Source: Streptomyces mutomycini (GTDB lineage: Bacteria > Actinomycetota > Actinomycetes > Streptomycetales > Streptomycetaceae). Taken from it: DNA of 58,672 bases. Within the stretch, counting starts at the first letter, position 1. Each line of letters starts with the position of its first letter. The stretch covers positions 1-58,672 of the forward strand of contig NZ_MAPV01000139.1 of NCBI RefSeq assembly GCF_001700505.1, written 5' to 3'. The notes under the pieces are model-generated. The model was not told the DNA's origin, made no database searches, and was given only the letters and a program-made list of their open reading frames with translations. The position numbers were made by a program, and so were the translations under genes. Positions 17,250 to 25,009 of the stretch are shown one piece after another.

Positions 17250-17504
17250 TCAAGCGGTCAGCTGCACCTCGGCCGGCCCGGACACCTGGGCCGGCGCTCC
17301 GGCCGACCGGAGGGTGTGCAACTGCGCTGCCGCCGCGGCCAGGGCGTCGGGCACGGTCCTCGTACCCGTCGTGACGCAGAGCGTGTAGGAGATGTCTTCG
17401 AGTTGACGGCTGCTCTCGGACGTGCCCAGCCGTGCATGTGTGCTTCGCAGTGTCTCGTAGCGCTTGACGAGATTCCGCAGCGTTGCGGGATTGGCCATCA
17501 GCAC
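17250..17504 (-). CDS. DUF5133 family protein
   Basis: 84 residues beginning V/M-LMANPATLRNLVKRYETLRSTHARLGT, followed by RQLEDISYTLCVTTGTRTVPDALAAA, the pattern of Streptomyces DUF5133 proteins. The GTG at 17502-17504 (read GTG-CTG-ATG) is chosen because AGAGG lies about eight bases upstream and the family starts MLMA. Two amphipathic helices dominate. Many paralogues occur per genome; function is unknown. Confidence 0.82.
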   Translation of the reverse strand: MLMANPATLRNLVKRYETLRSTHARLGTSESSRQLEDISYTLCVTTGTRTVPDALAAAAAQLHTLRSAGAPAQVSGPAEVQLTA

Positions 17505-17775
17505 GGCAGTTCCTCTCAACAGGGCGGCCGGGAGCCCGCGGGCCCCGCGCCGACGAAGTCCGATCGCGCCGGCGACAGCGCCTGGCGTCACGGGCGGCCG
17601 TGCGAAGCCGACAGCACGCGCCGGTCCCTTGCAGATGATGGTCGCCCCGCCTCACCCATTTCGCATCCGCAATCACGGAAGGTCACCAGGTCCCGCCCGC
17701 GAAGCGCAGCGAGGCCCGGTGGGAAACAATGGACGTGACGGCGAGCAGCTCTGCCGTCCGGTCGGGAGGTCGGCA

Positions 17776-18030
17776 ATGGATTACCCGGAAACTTACGAGC
17801 TCATATTCCAGGCGGGCGGCGCCGAGGACGACGTGGTCGTCGTACACCTCACGGCGCGCTCCGGCGCCGGTGGTTATCCGGTCTACGAGGACGAGACCGG
17901 CATCGTGCGCGCCGAGATCAGCGATCGGGGCGAAGTCCGTATGCAGGCGAGCGGAGGCCATCAGGTCCTGGGCGCGCCTCTGCTGGTGCGACCGCTCACA
18001 CCGCGGACGCCCGCCCACGGCACCGACTGA
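17776..18030 (+). CDS. DUF6296 family protein
   Basis: 84 residues starting MDYPETYELIFQAGGAEDDVV, then VYEDETGIVRAEISDRGEVRM and ASGGHQVLGAP, the signature of this small Streptomyces family. GGGAGGT lies six bases before the ATG. It is all-beta in appearance, with no catalytic motif. It is the gene before the fructose operon, but with a 138-base gap and no evidence of co-transcription. Confidence 0.82.
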   Translation: MDYPETYELIFQAGGAEDDVVVVHLTARSGAGGYPVYEDETGIVRAEISDRGEVRMQASGGHQVLGAPLLVRPLTPRTPAHGTD

Positions 18031-18168
18031 GGCGTTCCGGCCCCTCGCGCGGCCAGTCCGAAGTCCGTTCATGCCCACTGTGCGCCCGAATGTGTTTACT
18101 TTCTCGTGGCACGACCGTATTCTGCCGGTGAAACCACAGACCCGGGCATGAAACGGATACGTAACCAC

Positions 18169-18930
18169 ATGTACGCACCGGAGCGGCAGCAGGAGATCCT
18201 CCGCATCGCCGGCGAGAGCGGGCGCGTCGACGTGCTGTCCCTGGCCGAGCAGTTCCAGGTGACGGCGGAGACGGTGCGGCGTGATCTGAAGGCTCTCGAC
18301 CGTGCGGGGCTCCTGCGCAGAGTGCACGGCGGTGCGATTCCGGCCGGCCGGCTCGGTTTCGAGCCGGATCTCGCCGAACGCGACACCGTGGCGGCCGACG
18401 AGAAGGACCGCATCGCCGCCGCAGCCCTGAGTGAACTCCCGGCCGAGGGAAACGTCATCATCGATGCCGGGACGACTACCGTCAGGCTGTCGGCAGCCGT
18501 TCCGGTCGACTCGAACCTCACCGTGGTCACCCATGCCCTGCCGGTGGCCGCACGTCTCTGCGATCACCCGGGGATCACGTTGCATCTGGTCGGCGGGAGG
18601 GTCCGCCACCGTACCCGCGCGGCCGTCGACGCGTGGGCGCTCAGCGCCTACGCCGAGATCAAAGCCGATGTCGTCTTCCTCGCCGCGAACGGCTTCTCTC
18701 CCACGGGCGGCCTGACCACCCCGGATCTGGCCGAGGCAGCCGTGAAGCGGGCCGTGATCGCGGCTTCACGCAGGGTGGTGCTCCTCGCCGACTCGGGCAA
18801 GTTCGGTCAGGAGCACTTCGCGCGCTTCGGCGATCTCTCCCACGTCGACCTGCTGATCACCGATACGGGGCTGAGCCCCGAGGACGCCCGGGCCATCGAG
18901 GGCCGGGGCACGGAAGTGGTACGCGCATGA
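18169..18930 (+). CDS. fruR: DeoR/GlpR-family repressor of the fructose operon
   Basis: 253 residues. The N-terminal DeoR helix-turn-helix reads MYAPERQQEILRIAGESGRVDVLSLAEQFQVTAETVRRDLKALDR, then LLRRVHGGA. The effector domain is a sugar-phosphate isomerase-like fold with IDAGTTTVRLSA and FLAANGFSPTGGLTTPD, ending LLADSGKFGQEHFARFGDL. Homologues repress fructose genes and release DNA on fructose-1-phosphate. The start is chosen by family alignment; an ATG at 18148 is the alternative. Its TGA overlaps the fruK ATG (ATGA at 18927-18930), so the two are translationally coupled. Confidence 0.93.
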   Translation: MYAPERQQEILRIAGESGRVDVLSLAEQFQVTAETVRRDLKALDRAGLLRRVHGGAIPAGRLGFEPDLAERDTVAADEKDRIAAAALSELPAEGNVIIDAGTTTVRLSAAVPVDSNLTVVTHALPVAARLCDHPGITLHLVGGRVRHRTRAAVDAWALSAYAEIKADVVFLAANGFSPTGGLTTPDLAEAAVKRAVIAASRRVVLLADSGKFGQEHFARFGDLSHVDLLITDTGLSPEDARAIEGRGTEVVRA

Positions 18931-19874
18931 TCCTGACCGTCACCCCCAATCCGAGCCTGGACCGCACCTACGAACTTCCGGGGCTCAGCCGGGGCGCCGT
19001 TCTGCGAGCCGCCGCGGACCGTGTCGACCCCGGCGGCAAGGGTGTCAACGTCTCCCGTGCGGTCGCCGCCGCCGGGCACCGCACCGTGGCCGTCGCGCCT
19101 CTGGGCGGACCCGAGGGCGCGTTGCTGGCGCGGCTGCTCGGAGAGCACAACATCGAGGCCGCCGGGGTGCCGATCGCGGGCAGCACCCGTGTCAACATCA
19201 CCCTCGTCGAACCCGATGGCACACTCACCAAGGTCAATGCTGCGGGGCCCGAGATCACCGCTGCGGAGGCCGGACGTCTGCTGGACACCGTCAGGGCCCG
19301 GTCCGCGGGAGCGGACTGGATCGCCTGCTGCGGAAGCCTGCCGCGCGGACTGCCGCCGCAGTGGTACGCCGAACTCGTCGCGGGCAGCCACCGTGCCGGC
19401 GTCCGGATCGCTCTCGACACCTCCGGCGCCGCGCTCGTCGCCGCGTTGCGTGAGCGCCCGGACGTGATCAAACCGAACACGCATGAGCTCGCCGAGGCCG
19501 TGGGCCGTCCGCTCGCGACGGTCGGTGACGCGCTCGAGGCGGCACAGGAACTGTGCGAACTCGGGGCACGCTCGGTGCTCGCCAGCCTGGGTGCCGTCGG
19601 ACAGCTTCTGGTGGAAGAGTCCGGAGCCTGTTTCGCGGGTGCGCGCGTGGATGCCGTCCGGAGCGACGTCGGTGCGGGTGACGCCTCGCTCGCGGGGTTT
19701 CTGTCCGCGGGGGGCACGGGCCGGGCGGCGTTGTCAGCCGCTGTGGCGCACGGCGCCGCTGCCGTGCGCCTGCCAGGAAGTGTCATGCCGACGCCGGCCG
19801 ACCTCGATCCGGCATCTGTGGTCATCACCGACGCCGTCCCCGTGGACCTGCCCCTCACGGAGCATGCCTCATGA
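18927..19874 (+). CDS. fruK: 1-phosphofructokinase
   Basis: Phosphorylates fructose-1-phosphate, the product of the fructose PTS, to fructose-1,6-bisphosphate. It is a PfkB-family kinase of 315 residues. The N-terminal ILTVTPNPSLDRTYELP and DPGGKGVNVSRA (PfkB signature 1) are present. The C-terminal SDVGAGDASLAGFLSAG contains the GAGD anion hole and catalytic Asp. The usual GAGDS reads GAGDA here. It overlaps fruR by four bases and is followed 82 bases later by fruA. Confidence 0.95.
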   Translation: MILTVTPNPSLDRTYELPGLSRGAVLRAAADRVDPGGKGVNVSRAVAAAGHRTVAVAPLGGPEGALLARLLGEHNIEAAGVPIAGSTRVNITLVEPDGTLTKVNAAGPEITAAEAGRLLDTVRARSAGADWIACCGSLPRGLPPQWYAELVAGSHRAGVRIALDTSGAALVAALRERPDVIKPNTHELAEAVGRPLATVGDALEAAQELCELGARSVLASLGAVGQLLVEESGACFAGARVDAVRSDVGAGDASLAGFLSAGGTGRAALSAAVAHGAAAVRLPGSVMPTPADLDPASVVITDAVPVDLPLTEHAS

Positions 19875-19956
19875 CCGCCGTAACCCTGTTCAACCGTTTG
19901 ACGCCCTGTCCCCCCCGCGCCGTCCCCAGGGCGGTCCACGAGCAAGGAGCACCGCG

Positions 19957-21933
19957 ATGAGTGAGCTGATCACCGCGGAACTGGTCGATCTCGATCTGTC
20001 CGCCGAGACGAAGAGCGCGGCCGCCCGTTCACTGGCCGGACGGATGGTCGCGGCCGGCCGCGTCACCGATCTCGACGGCTTTCTCGCCGATGTGGCGGCC
20101 CGTGAGGCCCAGATGCCGACCGGGCTGGACGGTGGCATCGGGATTCCGCACTGCCGGAGCGAGCATGTCGCCGCGCCGACGCTGGCCTTCGGCCGCAGCA
20201 CGAGGGGCATCGACTTCGGCGCTGCCGACGGCCCCGCGGACCTAGTCTTCCTGATAGCCGCTCCCGCGGGCGCGGACGACGACCACCTCACCATTCTTTC
20301 GAGTCTGGCACGGCGGCTCATGGACCCCGGGTTCACCGGTGCGCTGCGGGCTGCGGACGATCCGGCGGTCGCTGCGGCACTGATCCGCGGCGAAGAGATA
20401 CCCCAAGCGCTTCCGGAGCCGGAGGAGGCCGCGGCGGACGCGGAGACGGCCGAGCCGTTCCGTATCGTCGCCGTCACCTCCTGTCCGACCGGCATCGCGC
20501 ACACCTACATGGCCGCGGAGTCGCTGGAAGCTGCCGCGCGCGCACAGGGTGTCGAACTACGCGTCGAGACGCAGGGCTCGGCCGGCTTCGAACGGCTGGA
20601 CCCGGCGGTGATCGCGGCGGCGGACGCGGTCATCTGGGCGCATGACGTCGACGTACGCGAGAAGGCACGGTTCGGCGGCAAGCCGGTGGTCGACGCAGGT
20701 GTGAAGGCAGGCATCAACCGGCCCGCCGAGCTCATCGCCGAGGCCCGGCGCAAGGCCGAGCGGGGCGAGACCAGCAGAATTGCCGACGCGCGCGACGAAC
20801 CGGGTGGCGGTGCGGGCGGTTCAGCGGTGGCGTCCGGACACTTCGGCGTCCGGCTGCGGACGTATCTGATGTCCGGCGTCAGCTACATGGTGCCCTTCGT
20901 CGCGGCCGGGGGACTGCTCATCGCCCTCTCGTTCGCCATCGGGGGTTACGAGATCGCGAGCGCGAAGTCGGTGGCCGACCACTTCGTCTGGGGCGAGGCG
21001 GACAGCTGGGCTGCGCTGCTCAACCAGATCGGGACGGCCGCCTTCGGCTTCCTGGTCCCGGTGCTGGCGGGGTACATCGCCTACGGGATGGCGGACCGTC
21101 CGGCGCTCGTCCCCGGATTCGTCGGCGGCGCCATCGCGCTCACCGTCGACGCGGGCTTCCTCGGTGGTCTGGTCGCGGGGCTGCTGGCCGGTGCGGCGGT
21201 GATGGCGATCCAGCGGGTGAAGGTGCATACCACGCTGCGCGGCATCATGCCGGTTCTGGTGATCCCCCTGCTCGCGTCGATCGCGGTCGGCTTCCTGATG
21301 TTCATCGTGGTCGGCAAGCCGATCGCCTCCCTCCAGAACGCCCTCACCGACTGGCTGAACGGACTCTCGGGCTCCAACGCGGTCATCCTCGGCATCGTGC
21401 TCGGCCTGATGATGTGCTTCGACATGGGTGGCCCGCTGAACAAGGTGGCGTACGCGTTCGCCGTCGGTGGTCTGGCCGATCCGACGCCCGGCAGTCTCAA
21501 GGTCATGGCCGCAGTGATGGCTGCCGGCATGGTGCCCCCGCTGGCGATGGCCCTCGCCACGACCGTACGCCGCAGCCTTTTCACCCGGACCGAACGGGAG
21601 AACGGCAGGGCTGCGTGGGTGCTGGGCGCCTCGTTCATCACGGAGGGCGCGATCCCGTTCGCCGCCGCGGACCCTCTGCGGGTGATCCCGTCCGTGATGG
21701 CCGGCGGGGCGGTCACCGGCGCGCTGTCCATGGCGTTCGGCTGCACGCTCCGTGCCCCGCACGGCGGCGTGTTCGTCGTCCCGCTGATCGGTCAGCCGTT
21801 CCTCTACCTGCTGGCGATCGCCGCCGGCACCGCGGTGTCCACCGCCCTGGTCGTTCTTCTGAAGGGAACGCGCCGGAGCCCGGATGTCACCGCTCCCGCC
21901 GCCGAGGGGGCCGGCGTCGCCGTGGCCGCCTGA
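19957..21933 (+). CDS. fruA: PTS fructose transporter subunit IIABC
   Basis: A 658-residue fused fructose permease that imports fructose and phosphorylates it to fructose-1-phosphate. Domain IIA (1-about 150) carries the phospho-His in GIGIPHCRS (His65). Domain IIB (about 168-265) has the phospho-Cys motif AVTSCPTGIAHTYMAAE (Cys176). Domain IIC (about 280-640) has about eight to ten membrane segments with the conserved CFDMGGPLNKVAYAF and FITEGAIPFAAADPLRVIPS motifs. AAGGAG precedes the ATG. Phosphate would come from an HPr, plausibly the one encoded next. Confidence 0.96.
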   Translation: MSELITAELVDLDLSAETKSAAARSLAGRMVAAGRVTDLDGFLADVAAREAQMPTGLDGGIGIPHCRSEHVAAPTLAFGRSTRGIDFGAADGPADLVFLIAAPAGADDDHLTILSSLARRLMDPGFTGALRAADDPAVAAALIRGEEIPQALPEPEEAAADAETAEPFRIVAVTSCPTGIAHTYMAAESLEAAARAQGVELRVETQGSAGFERLDPAVIAAADAVIWAHDVDVREKARFGGKPVVDAGVKAGINRPAELIAEARRKAERGETSRIADARDEPGGGAGGSAVASGHFGVRLRTYLMSGVSYMVPFVAAGGLLIALSFAIGGYEIASAKSVADHFVWGEADSWAALLNQIGTAAFGFLVPVLAGYIAYGMADRPALVPGFVGGAIALTVDAGFLGGLVAGLLAGAAVMAIQRVKVHTTLRGIMPVLVIPLLASIAVGFLMFIVVGKPIASLQNALTDWLNGLSGSNAVILGIVLGLMMCFDMGGPLNKVAYAFAVGGLADPTPGSLKVMAAVMAAGMVPPLAMALATTVRRSLFTRTERENGRAAWVLGASFITEGAIPFAAADPLRVIPSVMAGGAVTGALSMAFGCTLRAPHGGVFVVPLIGQPFLYLLAIAAGTAVSTALVVLLKGTRRSPDVTAPAAEGAGVAVAA

Positions 21934-21984
21934 CCCCTGTCCTCCTTCGCACCGCAGACATTCTCGCCACCCAGGAGTGAACCC

Positions 21985-22257
21985 TTGTACCAGCGCACCG
22001 TCACCGTCGGCTCCCGCAGCGGCCTGCACGCCCGTCCCGCATCGCTCTTCGTCCAGGCCGCGATGCGCCAGCCGGTCCCCGTCACCATCGCCCGGGAGGG
22101 CGGCAGTCCGGTCGACGCCCGCAGCATGCTCTCGGTACTCGCACTGGCAGCTCAGCACGGCGACCTGCTGGTGCTGTCGGCCGTGGGCGAAGGTGCGCCG
22201 GATGCGGTCGACGCACTGGTCGGCGTACTGTCCGAGGACCCCGACGGGAAGGACTGA
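21985..22257 (+). CDS. ptsH: HPr phosphocarrier protein
   Basis: 90 residues. The phospho-transfer site is SGLHARPAS with His15. The regulatory Ser position is in DARSMLSV (Ser47). The start codon is TTG at 21985, with CAGGAG ten bases upstream; TTG starts are rare in Streptomyces and may reduce expression. It lies 51 bases after fruA and ends two bases before the next gene, so the operon carries its own phosphocarrier. In S. coelicolor, as I recall, the characterised ptsH is separate from fruKA, so this could be a second, pathway-dedicated HPr. Confidence 0.93.
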   Translation: MYQRTVTVGSRSGLHARPASLFVQAAMRQPVPVTIAREGGSPVDARSMLSVLALAAQHGDLLVLSAVGEGAPDAVDALVGVLSEDPDGKD

Positions 22258-22259
22258 GC

Positions 22260-22694
22260 GTGACGGAGACATGGGATCCGGCGGGTGAGGGCGTACTGCG
22301 GCTGCCGTCGGGCCGTCTGGTCCGTGGCCGCGGTCTGAGGCGCCCGCTTCCCGACGGGCCCGAGCCCACCTTCTCGGTCCACCTGCTGGGCGGCCCGCCC
22401 CCGACGGTCGCCTGGGAGTCGCGGTGGCTTCGCTGGCCGGACTTCCGTCTCCCCGCCGACAGCCGGGAGGCACGCGCGGTGCTGACGGAAGCATGGAGCC
22501 GCACCGCGCACGAACGCGTCGAGGTCGCGTGCGCAGGTGGCCGCGGGCGGACCGGTACGGCTCTGGCCTGCCTGGCAGTGCTGGACGGGGTCGCGTCGGA
22601 CGCAGCCGTCACCTATGTACGCCGGAACTACCACCCCAAAGCTGTGGAGACACCCTGGCAGCGGCGTTATGTGAAGCGTTTCGCGGCAGACTGA
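22260..22694 (+). CDS. Protein-tyrosine-phosphatase-fold protein at the end of the fructose operon
   Basis: 144 residues from a GTG start two bases after the ptsH stop. The phosphatase loop VACAGGRGRTGTALACLAVL fits CX5R followed by Thr, with helix alpha4 after it. A conserved C-terminal YVRRNYHPKAVETPWQRRYVKRF follows. The N-terminal strands (GVLRLPSGRLVRGRGLRRPL, then WLRWPDFRLPAD) fit the small actinobacterial phosphatase family. The usual HC is AC. The near-zero spacing to ptsH implies co-translation. The substrate is unknown; action on a PTS partner or sugar phosphate is only a guess from position. Confidence 0.8.
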   Translation: MTETWDPAGEGVLRLPSGRLVRGRGLRRPLPDGPEPTFSVHLLGGPPPTVAWESRWLRWPDFRLPADSREARAVLTEAWSRTAHERVEVACAGGRGRTGTALACLAVLDGVASDAAVTYVRRNYHPKAVETPWQRRYVKRFAAD

Positions 22695-22719
22695 ACAGCT
22701 GCCGTGCCGCCGTCGGGGA

Positions 22720-23007
22720 TCAGTTCACCGCGTGCGGAGCCGGAACCGTGGCTCCACCGCCGGCGCGTACCGCCTCGACGACGCTCTGATGGAGGGATCT
22801 GCTCGCTTCCTCTGAGGGGCACGGCACCGGACTGCCGGCCAGTGTGAACCAGTCCGAGGCCCCGCTGTACTGCACAGCGACCTCGGCCTGCTCCTCGGTC
22901 CACGTCGTGTGTACGGTCAGATCACCGCTCACGACACCTACCTCTACGGTGCGCACTCCGCCGGTTCCCGCGAAGACACCGAGGGTGGTCCACGATGCCC
23001 AGTTCAT
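22720..23007 (-). CDS. Conserved hypothetical protein
   Basis: 95 residues, N-terminal beta-rich (TTLGVFAGTGGVRTVEVGVVSGDLTVHTTWTEEQAEVAVQYS), C-terminal helical (SEEASRSLHQSVVEAVRAGGG). AAAGG precedes the ATG at 23005-23007. It has no signal peptide or catalytic motif. It faces the fructose operon from the other strand, ending 26 bases from it. The family is not recognised. Confidence 0.65.
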   Translation of the reverse strand: MNWASWTTLGVFAGTGGVRTVEVGVVSGDLTVHTTWTEEQAEVAVQYSGASDWFTLAGSPVPCPSEEASRSLHQSVVEAVRAGGGATVPAPHAVN

Positions 23008-23130
23008 GACGCGTCGCCTTTCGGGACGATGACAAGCCTGTCTAGCGGACTTGTGTCGATTATGGCACCGGGGACCATCACTCGCACGGGTGTGTCCGTG
23101 AGTATCCGTTCGGTGACGCCGAGGCGTCGG

Positions 23131-23562
23131 TCAGCCGTGCATCGACGCGCCCTTGAGGATCTTGTCGACGGGGTTGCGCGGCCCGTACACGGCCAGACCC
23201 ACGAGGTCCATCCCGTCCCTCCGCACCGCCCGGACAGCCGCCCGGTTCGCCTCGTCGTGGCCGGTCGCGAACAGGTCGGAGGTGAAGACGGCCAGGGCGA
23301 CGCCCCGGCCGACCGCCCTGGTGTGCGCGGTGGTCAGCAGCTCCTTGGACCCGGCGAACACGAGGACGGGCTGCCGGAACATCGGCAGGTACGGGGTGTC
23401 GTCGGCGTCGGCGTACGGTTCGCCGATCACCTCGGGTACCTGTGTGCCGAGGCCGCTCACCAGGAAGGCGGTGACGTTGAGTCGCTGCCAGGTCTCCAGG
23501 TCGTCCCGGAGCAGCACGGCGATCTTGGTGTCGAAGCGTACGGGTGCGTTGTGGTCGGTCAT
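23131..23562 (-). CDS. DUF2000 family protein
   Basis: 143 residues with the DUF2000 pattern: FDTKIAVLLRDDLETWQRLNVTAFLVSG at the N-terminus, YLPMFRQPVLVFAGS in the middle, and FATGHDEANRAAVRAV with a closing GLAVYGPRNPVDKILKG. The ATG is at 23560-23562, 88 bases from the divergent AraC gene start. DUF2000 next to a divergent AraC regulator is a recurring actinobacterial arrangement, suggesting local control. Function is unknown; the fold is related to peptidyl-tRNA hydrolase 2. Confidence 0.85.
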   Translation of the reverse strand: MTDHNAPVRFDTKIAVLLRDDLETWQRLNVTAFLVSGLGTQVPEVIGEPYADADDTPYLPMFRQPVLVFAGSKELLTTAHTRAVGRGVALAVFTSDLFATGHDEANRAAVRAVRRDGMDLVGLAVYGPRNPVDKILKGASMHG

Positions 23563-23650
23563 ACGAGGAGTCTGCCGAGCCCGGCGGCCTGCCGTCTTGT
23601 ACGAAGTTTGCGTGCCGAGGCGGCCGTGACGGTCTTGTACGCTTCTCCGC

Positions 23651-24487
23651 ATGGGTGCACGACCGGACATCACCGCGTGGCGCCCGGACGTCGAGGGCAT
23701 CGACGAGGTCTTCCACGCCCGCTTCGCCGACCACGCCTATCCCATGCACACGCACGACGCGTGGACGCTGCTGATCGTCGACGAGGGAACGGTCCGCTAC
23801 GACCTGGACCGCCATGAGCACGGGGCGCCCAGCTCGGTGGTGACGCTGCTGCCTCCACACGTCCCGCACAACGGCGGCGCGGCAACTCCTGGGGGGTTCC
23901 GCAAGCGGGTCCTGTATCTCAGCACCACTCAGATCGACGCGGATCTGGTCGGGCGCGCTGTGGACAGGCCCGTGCTGCGCGATCCCCGGCTGCGGCACCG
24001 TGTCGACCAGCTCCACCGGACGCTCGAGCGCCCCGGGGACGAACTGGAGGCGCAGAGCCGTCTCGCCCTCGTCTCCGAACATCTCGCGCGCCACCTGCGC
24101 GACGAGACGGCCGCCCCGCGGGTGCCCGACCGCCGGGTGGCGTTCGCCCTGCGGGATCTCCTCGACGAGCGTTTCATCGAAGGGCTGACGCTCCGCGAGG
24201 CGGCGGAGCGGCTGCACAGCCATCACACGCACCTGGTTCGGGCCTTCAGCCGGGAGTTCGGCATGGCACCGCACCAGTACCTGACGGGCCGTCGGGTCGA
24301 TCTCGCCAGGCGTCTGCTGCTCGGTGGGATGCGCGCGCCGGAGGTGGCGGCTTCAGCCGGGTTCTACGACCAGTCCCACTTCTCCCGGCACTTCAGGCGC
24401 GTGGTCGGTACGAGCCCGGGCCATTACGCGCGCGCCGGGTCCGAGGCTGTACGGCGCTCCAGCGCGCCGCGCACGAACGCCGCCTGA
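23651..24487 (+). CDS. AraC-family transcriptional regulator
   Basis: 278 residues. The N-terminal cupin-type ligand domain includes HARFADHAYPMHTHDAWTLLIVDEGTVRYDL, then VVTLLPPHVPHNGG. The C-terminal double helix-turn-helix (about residues 175-265) has GLTLREAAERLHSHHTHLVRAFSREFGMAPHQYLTGRRVDLARRLL, and the signature APEVAASAGFYDQSHFSRHFRRVVGTSPGHY. It is divergent from the DUF2000 gene, its likely target. Its 3' end overlaps the convergent DinB gene by 64 bases. Confidence 0.92.
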   Translation: MGARPDITAWRPDVEGIDEVFHARFADHAYPMHTHDAWTLLIVDEGTVRYDLDRHEHGAPSSVVTLLPPHVPHNGGAATPGGFRKRVLYLSTTQIDADLVGRAVDRPVLRDPRLRHRVDQLHRTLERPGDELEAQSRLALVSEHLARHLRDETAAPRVPDRRVAFALRDLLDERFIEGLTLREAAERLHSHHTHLVRAFSREFGMAPHQYLTGRRVDLARRLLLGGMRAPEVAASAGFYDQSHFSRHFRRVVGTSPGHYARAGSEAVRRSSAPRTNAA

Positions 24488-24957
24488 CCGGCGTGCTGCA
24501 GGTCGTCGGCGATGACGCTGACCAGCCGCACCCCGAGGGTCACCGGTGGCGACCAGGCGTCGTCCACGACACCGTCCAGGGCCCGGCCGTCGAGTCCCCG
24601 GACGAATTCGAGGGTCTGTTCGTTCACGGCGTCGAAGTAGCCGAGAAGGAGGTCACCCGAGGCCACCTTGACGGAACCCACTTGCGCGCTGCTGTGGCCG
24701 TAGCCGGTCGAACCCGCATCGAGGGGAAGCTCGAAGCGGGAGGCCCAGTCCTTCGCGAACCAGATCTGCTCGGTCGCGGCGGCGTCGGCGACGTGGTCGT
24801 CCTGGACGCGTGTGAGGTGCCATACGAGCCAGGCGATGGAATTCGCGTCGTCGTCGAGTCTGGCGTTGAGGTCTTCGGGCGGGAGCCCCTCGACTGCGGC
24901 GTGCACCGCTTCGTGGATGCGTTCGAACGCATCGGCGAGAATGCCTGCACTGTTCAT
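24424..24957 (-). CDS. DinB / mycothiol-transferase-like protein
   Basis: 177 residues of the DinB superfamily (DUF664 type). The first metal-His block is ANSIAWLVWHLTRVQDDHVAD, the family hallmark. Later come AVNEQTLEFVRGLDG and the third-His block VRLVSVIADDLQHAGQAAFVRG. Start ATG at 24955-24957. Such proteins bind a divalent metal and often use mycothiol as co-substrate, in detoxification. It is convergent with the AraC gene, with 64 bases of shared coding sequence. Confidence 0.86.
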   Translation of the reverse strand: MNSAGILADAFERIHEAVHAAVEGLPPEDLNARLDDDANSIAWLVWHLTRVQDDHVADAAATEQIWFAKDWASRFELPLDAGSTGYGHSSAQVGSVKVASGDLLLGYFDAVNEQTLEFVRGLDGRALDGVVDDAWSPPVTLGVRLVSVIADDLQHAGQAAFVRGALERRTASDPARA

Positions 24958-25009
24958 TCGACCACCATGGCCGGTCCGCGGACGGGGCCCTGACTTCGAC
25001 ACGCGGACG

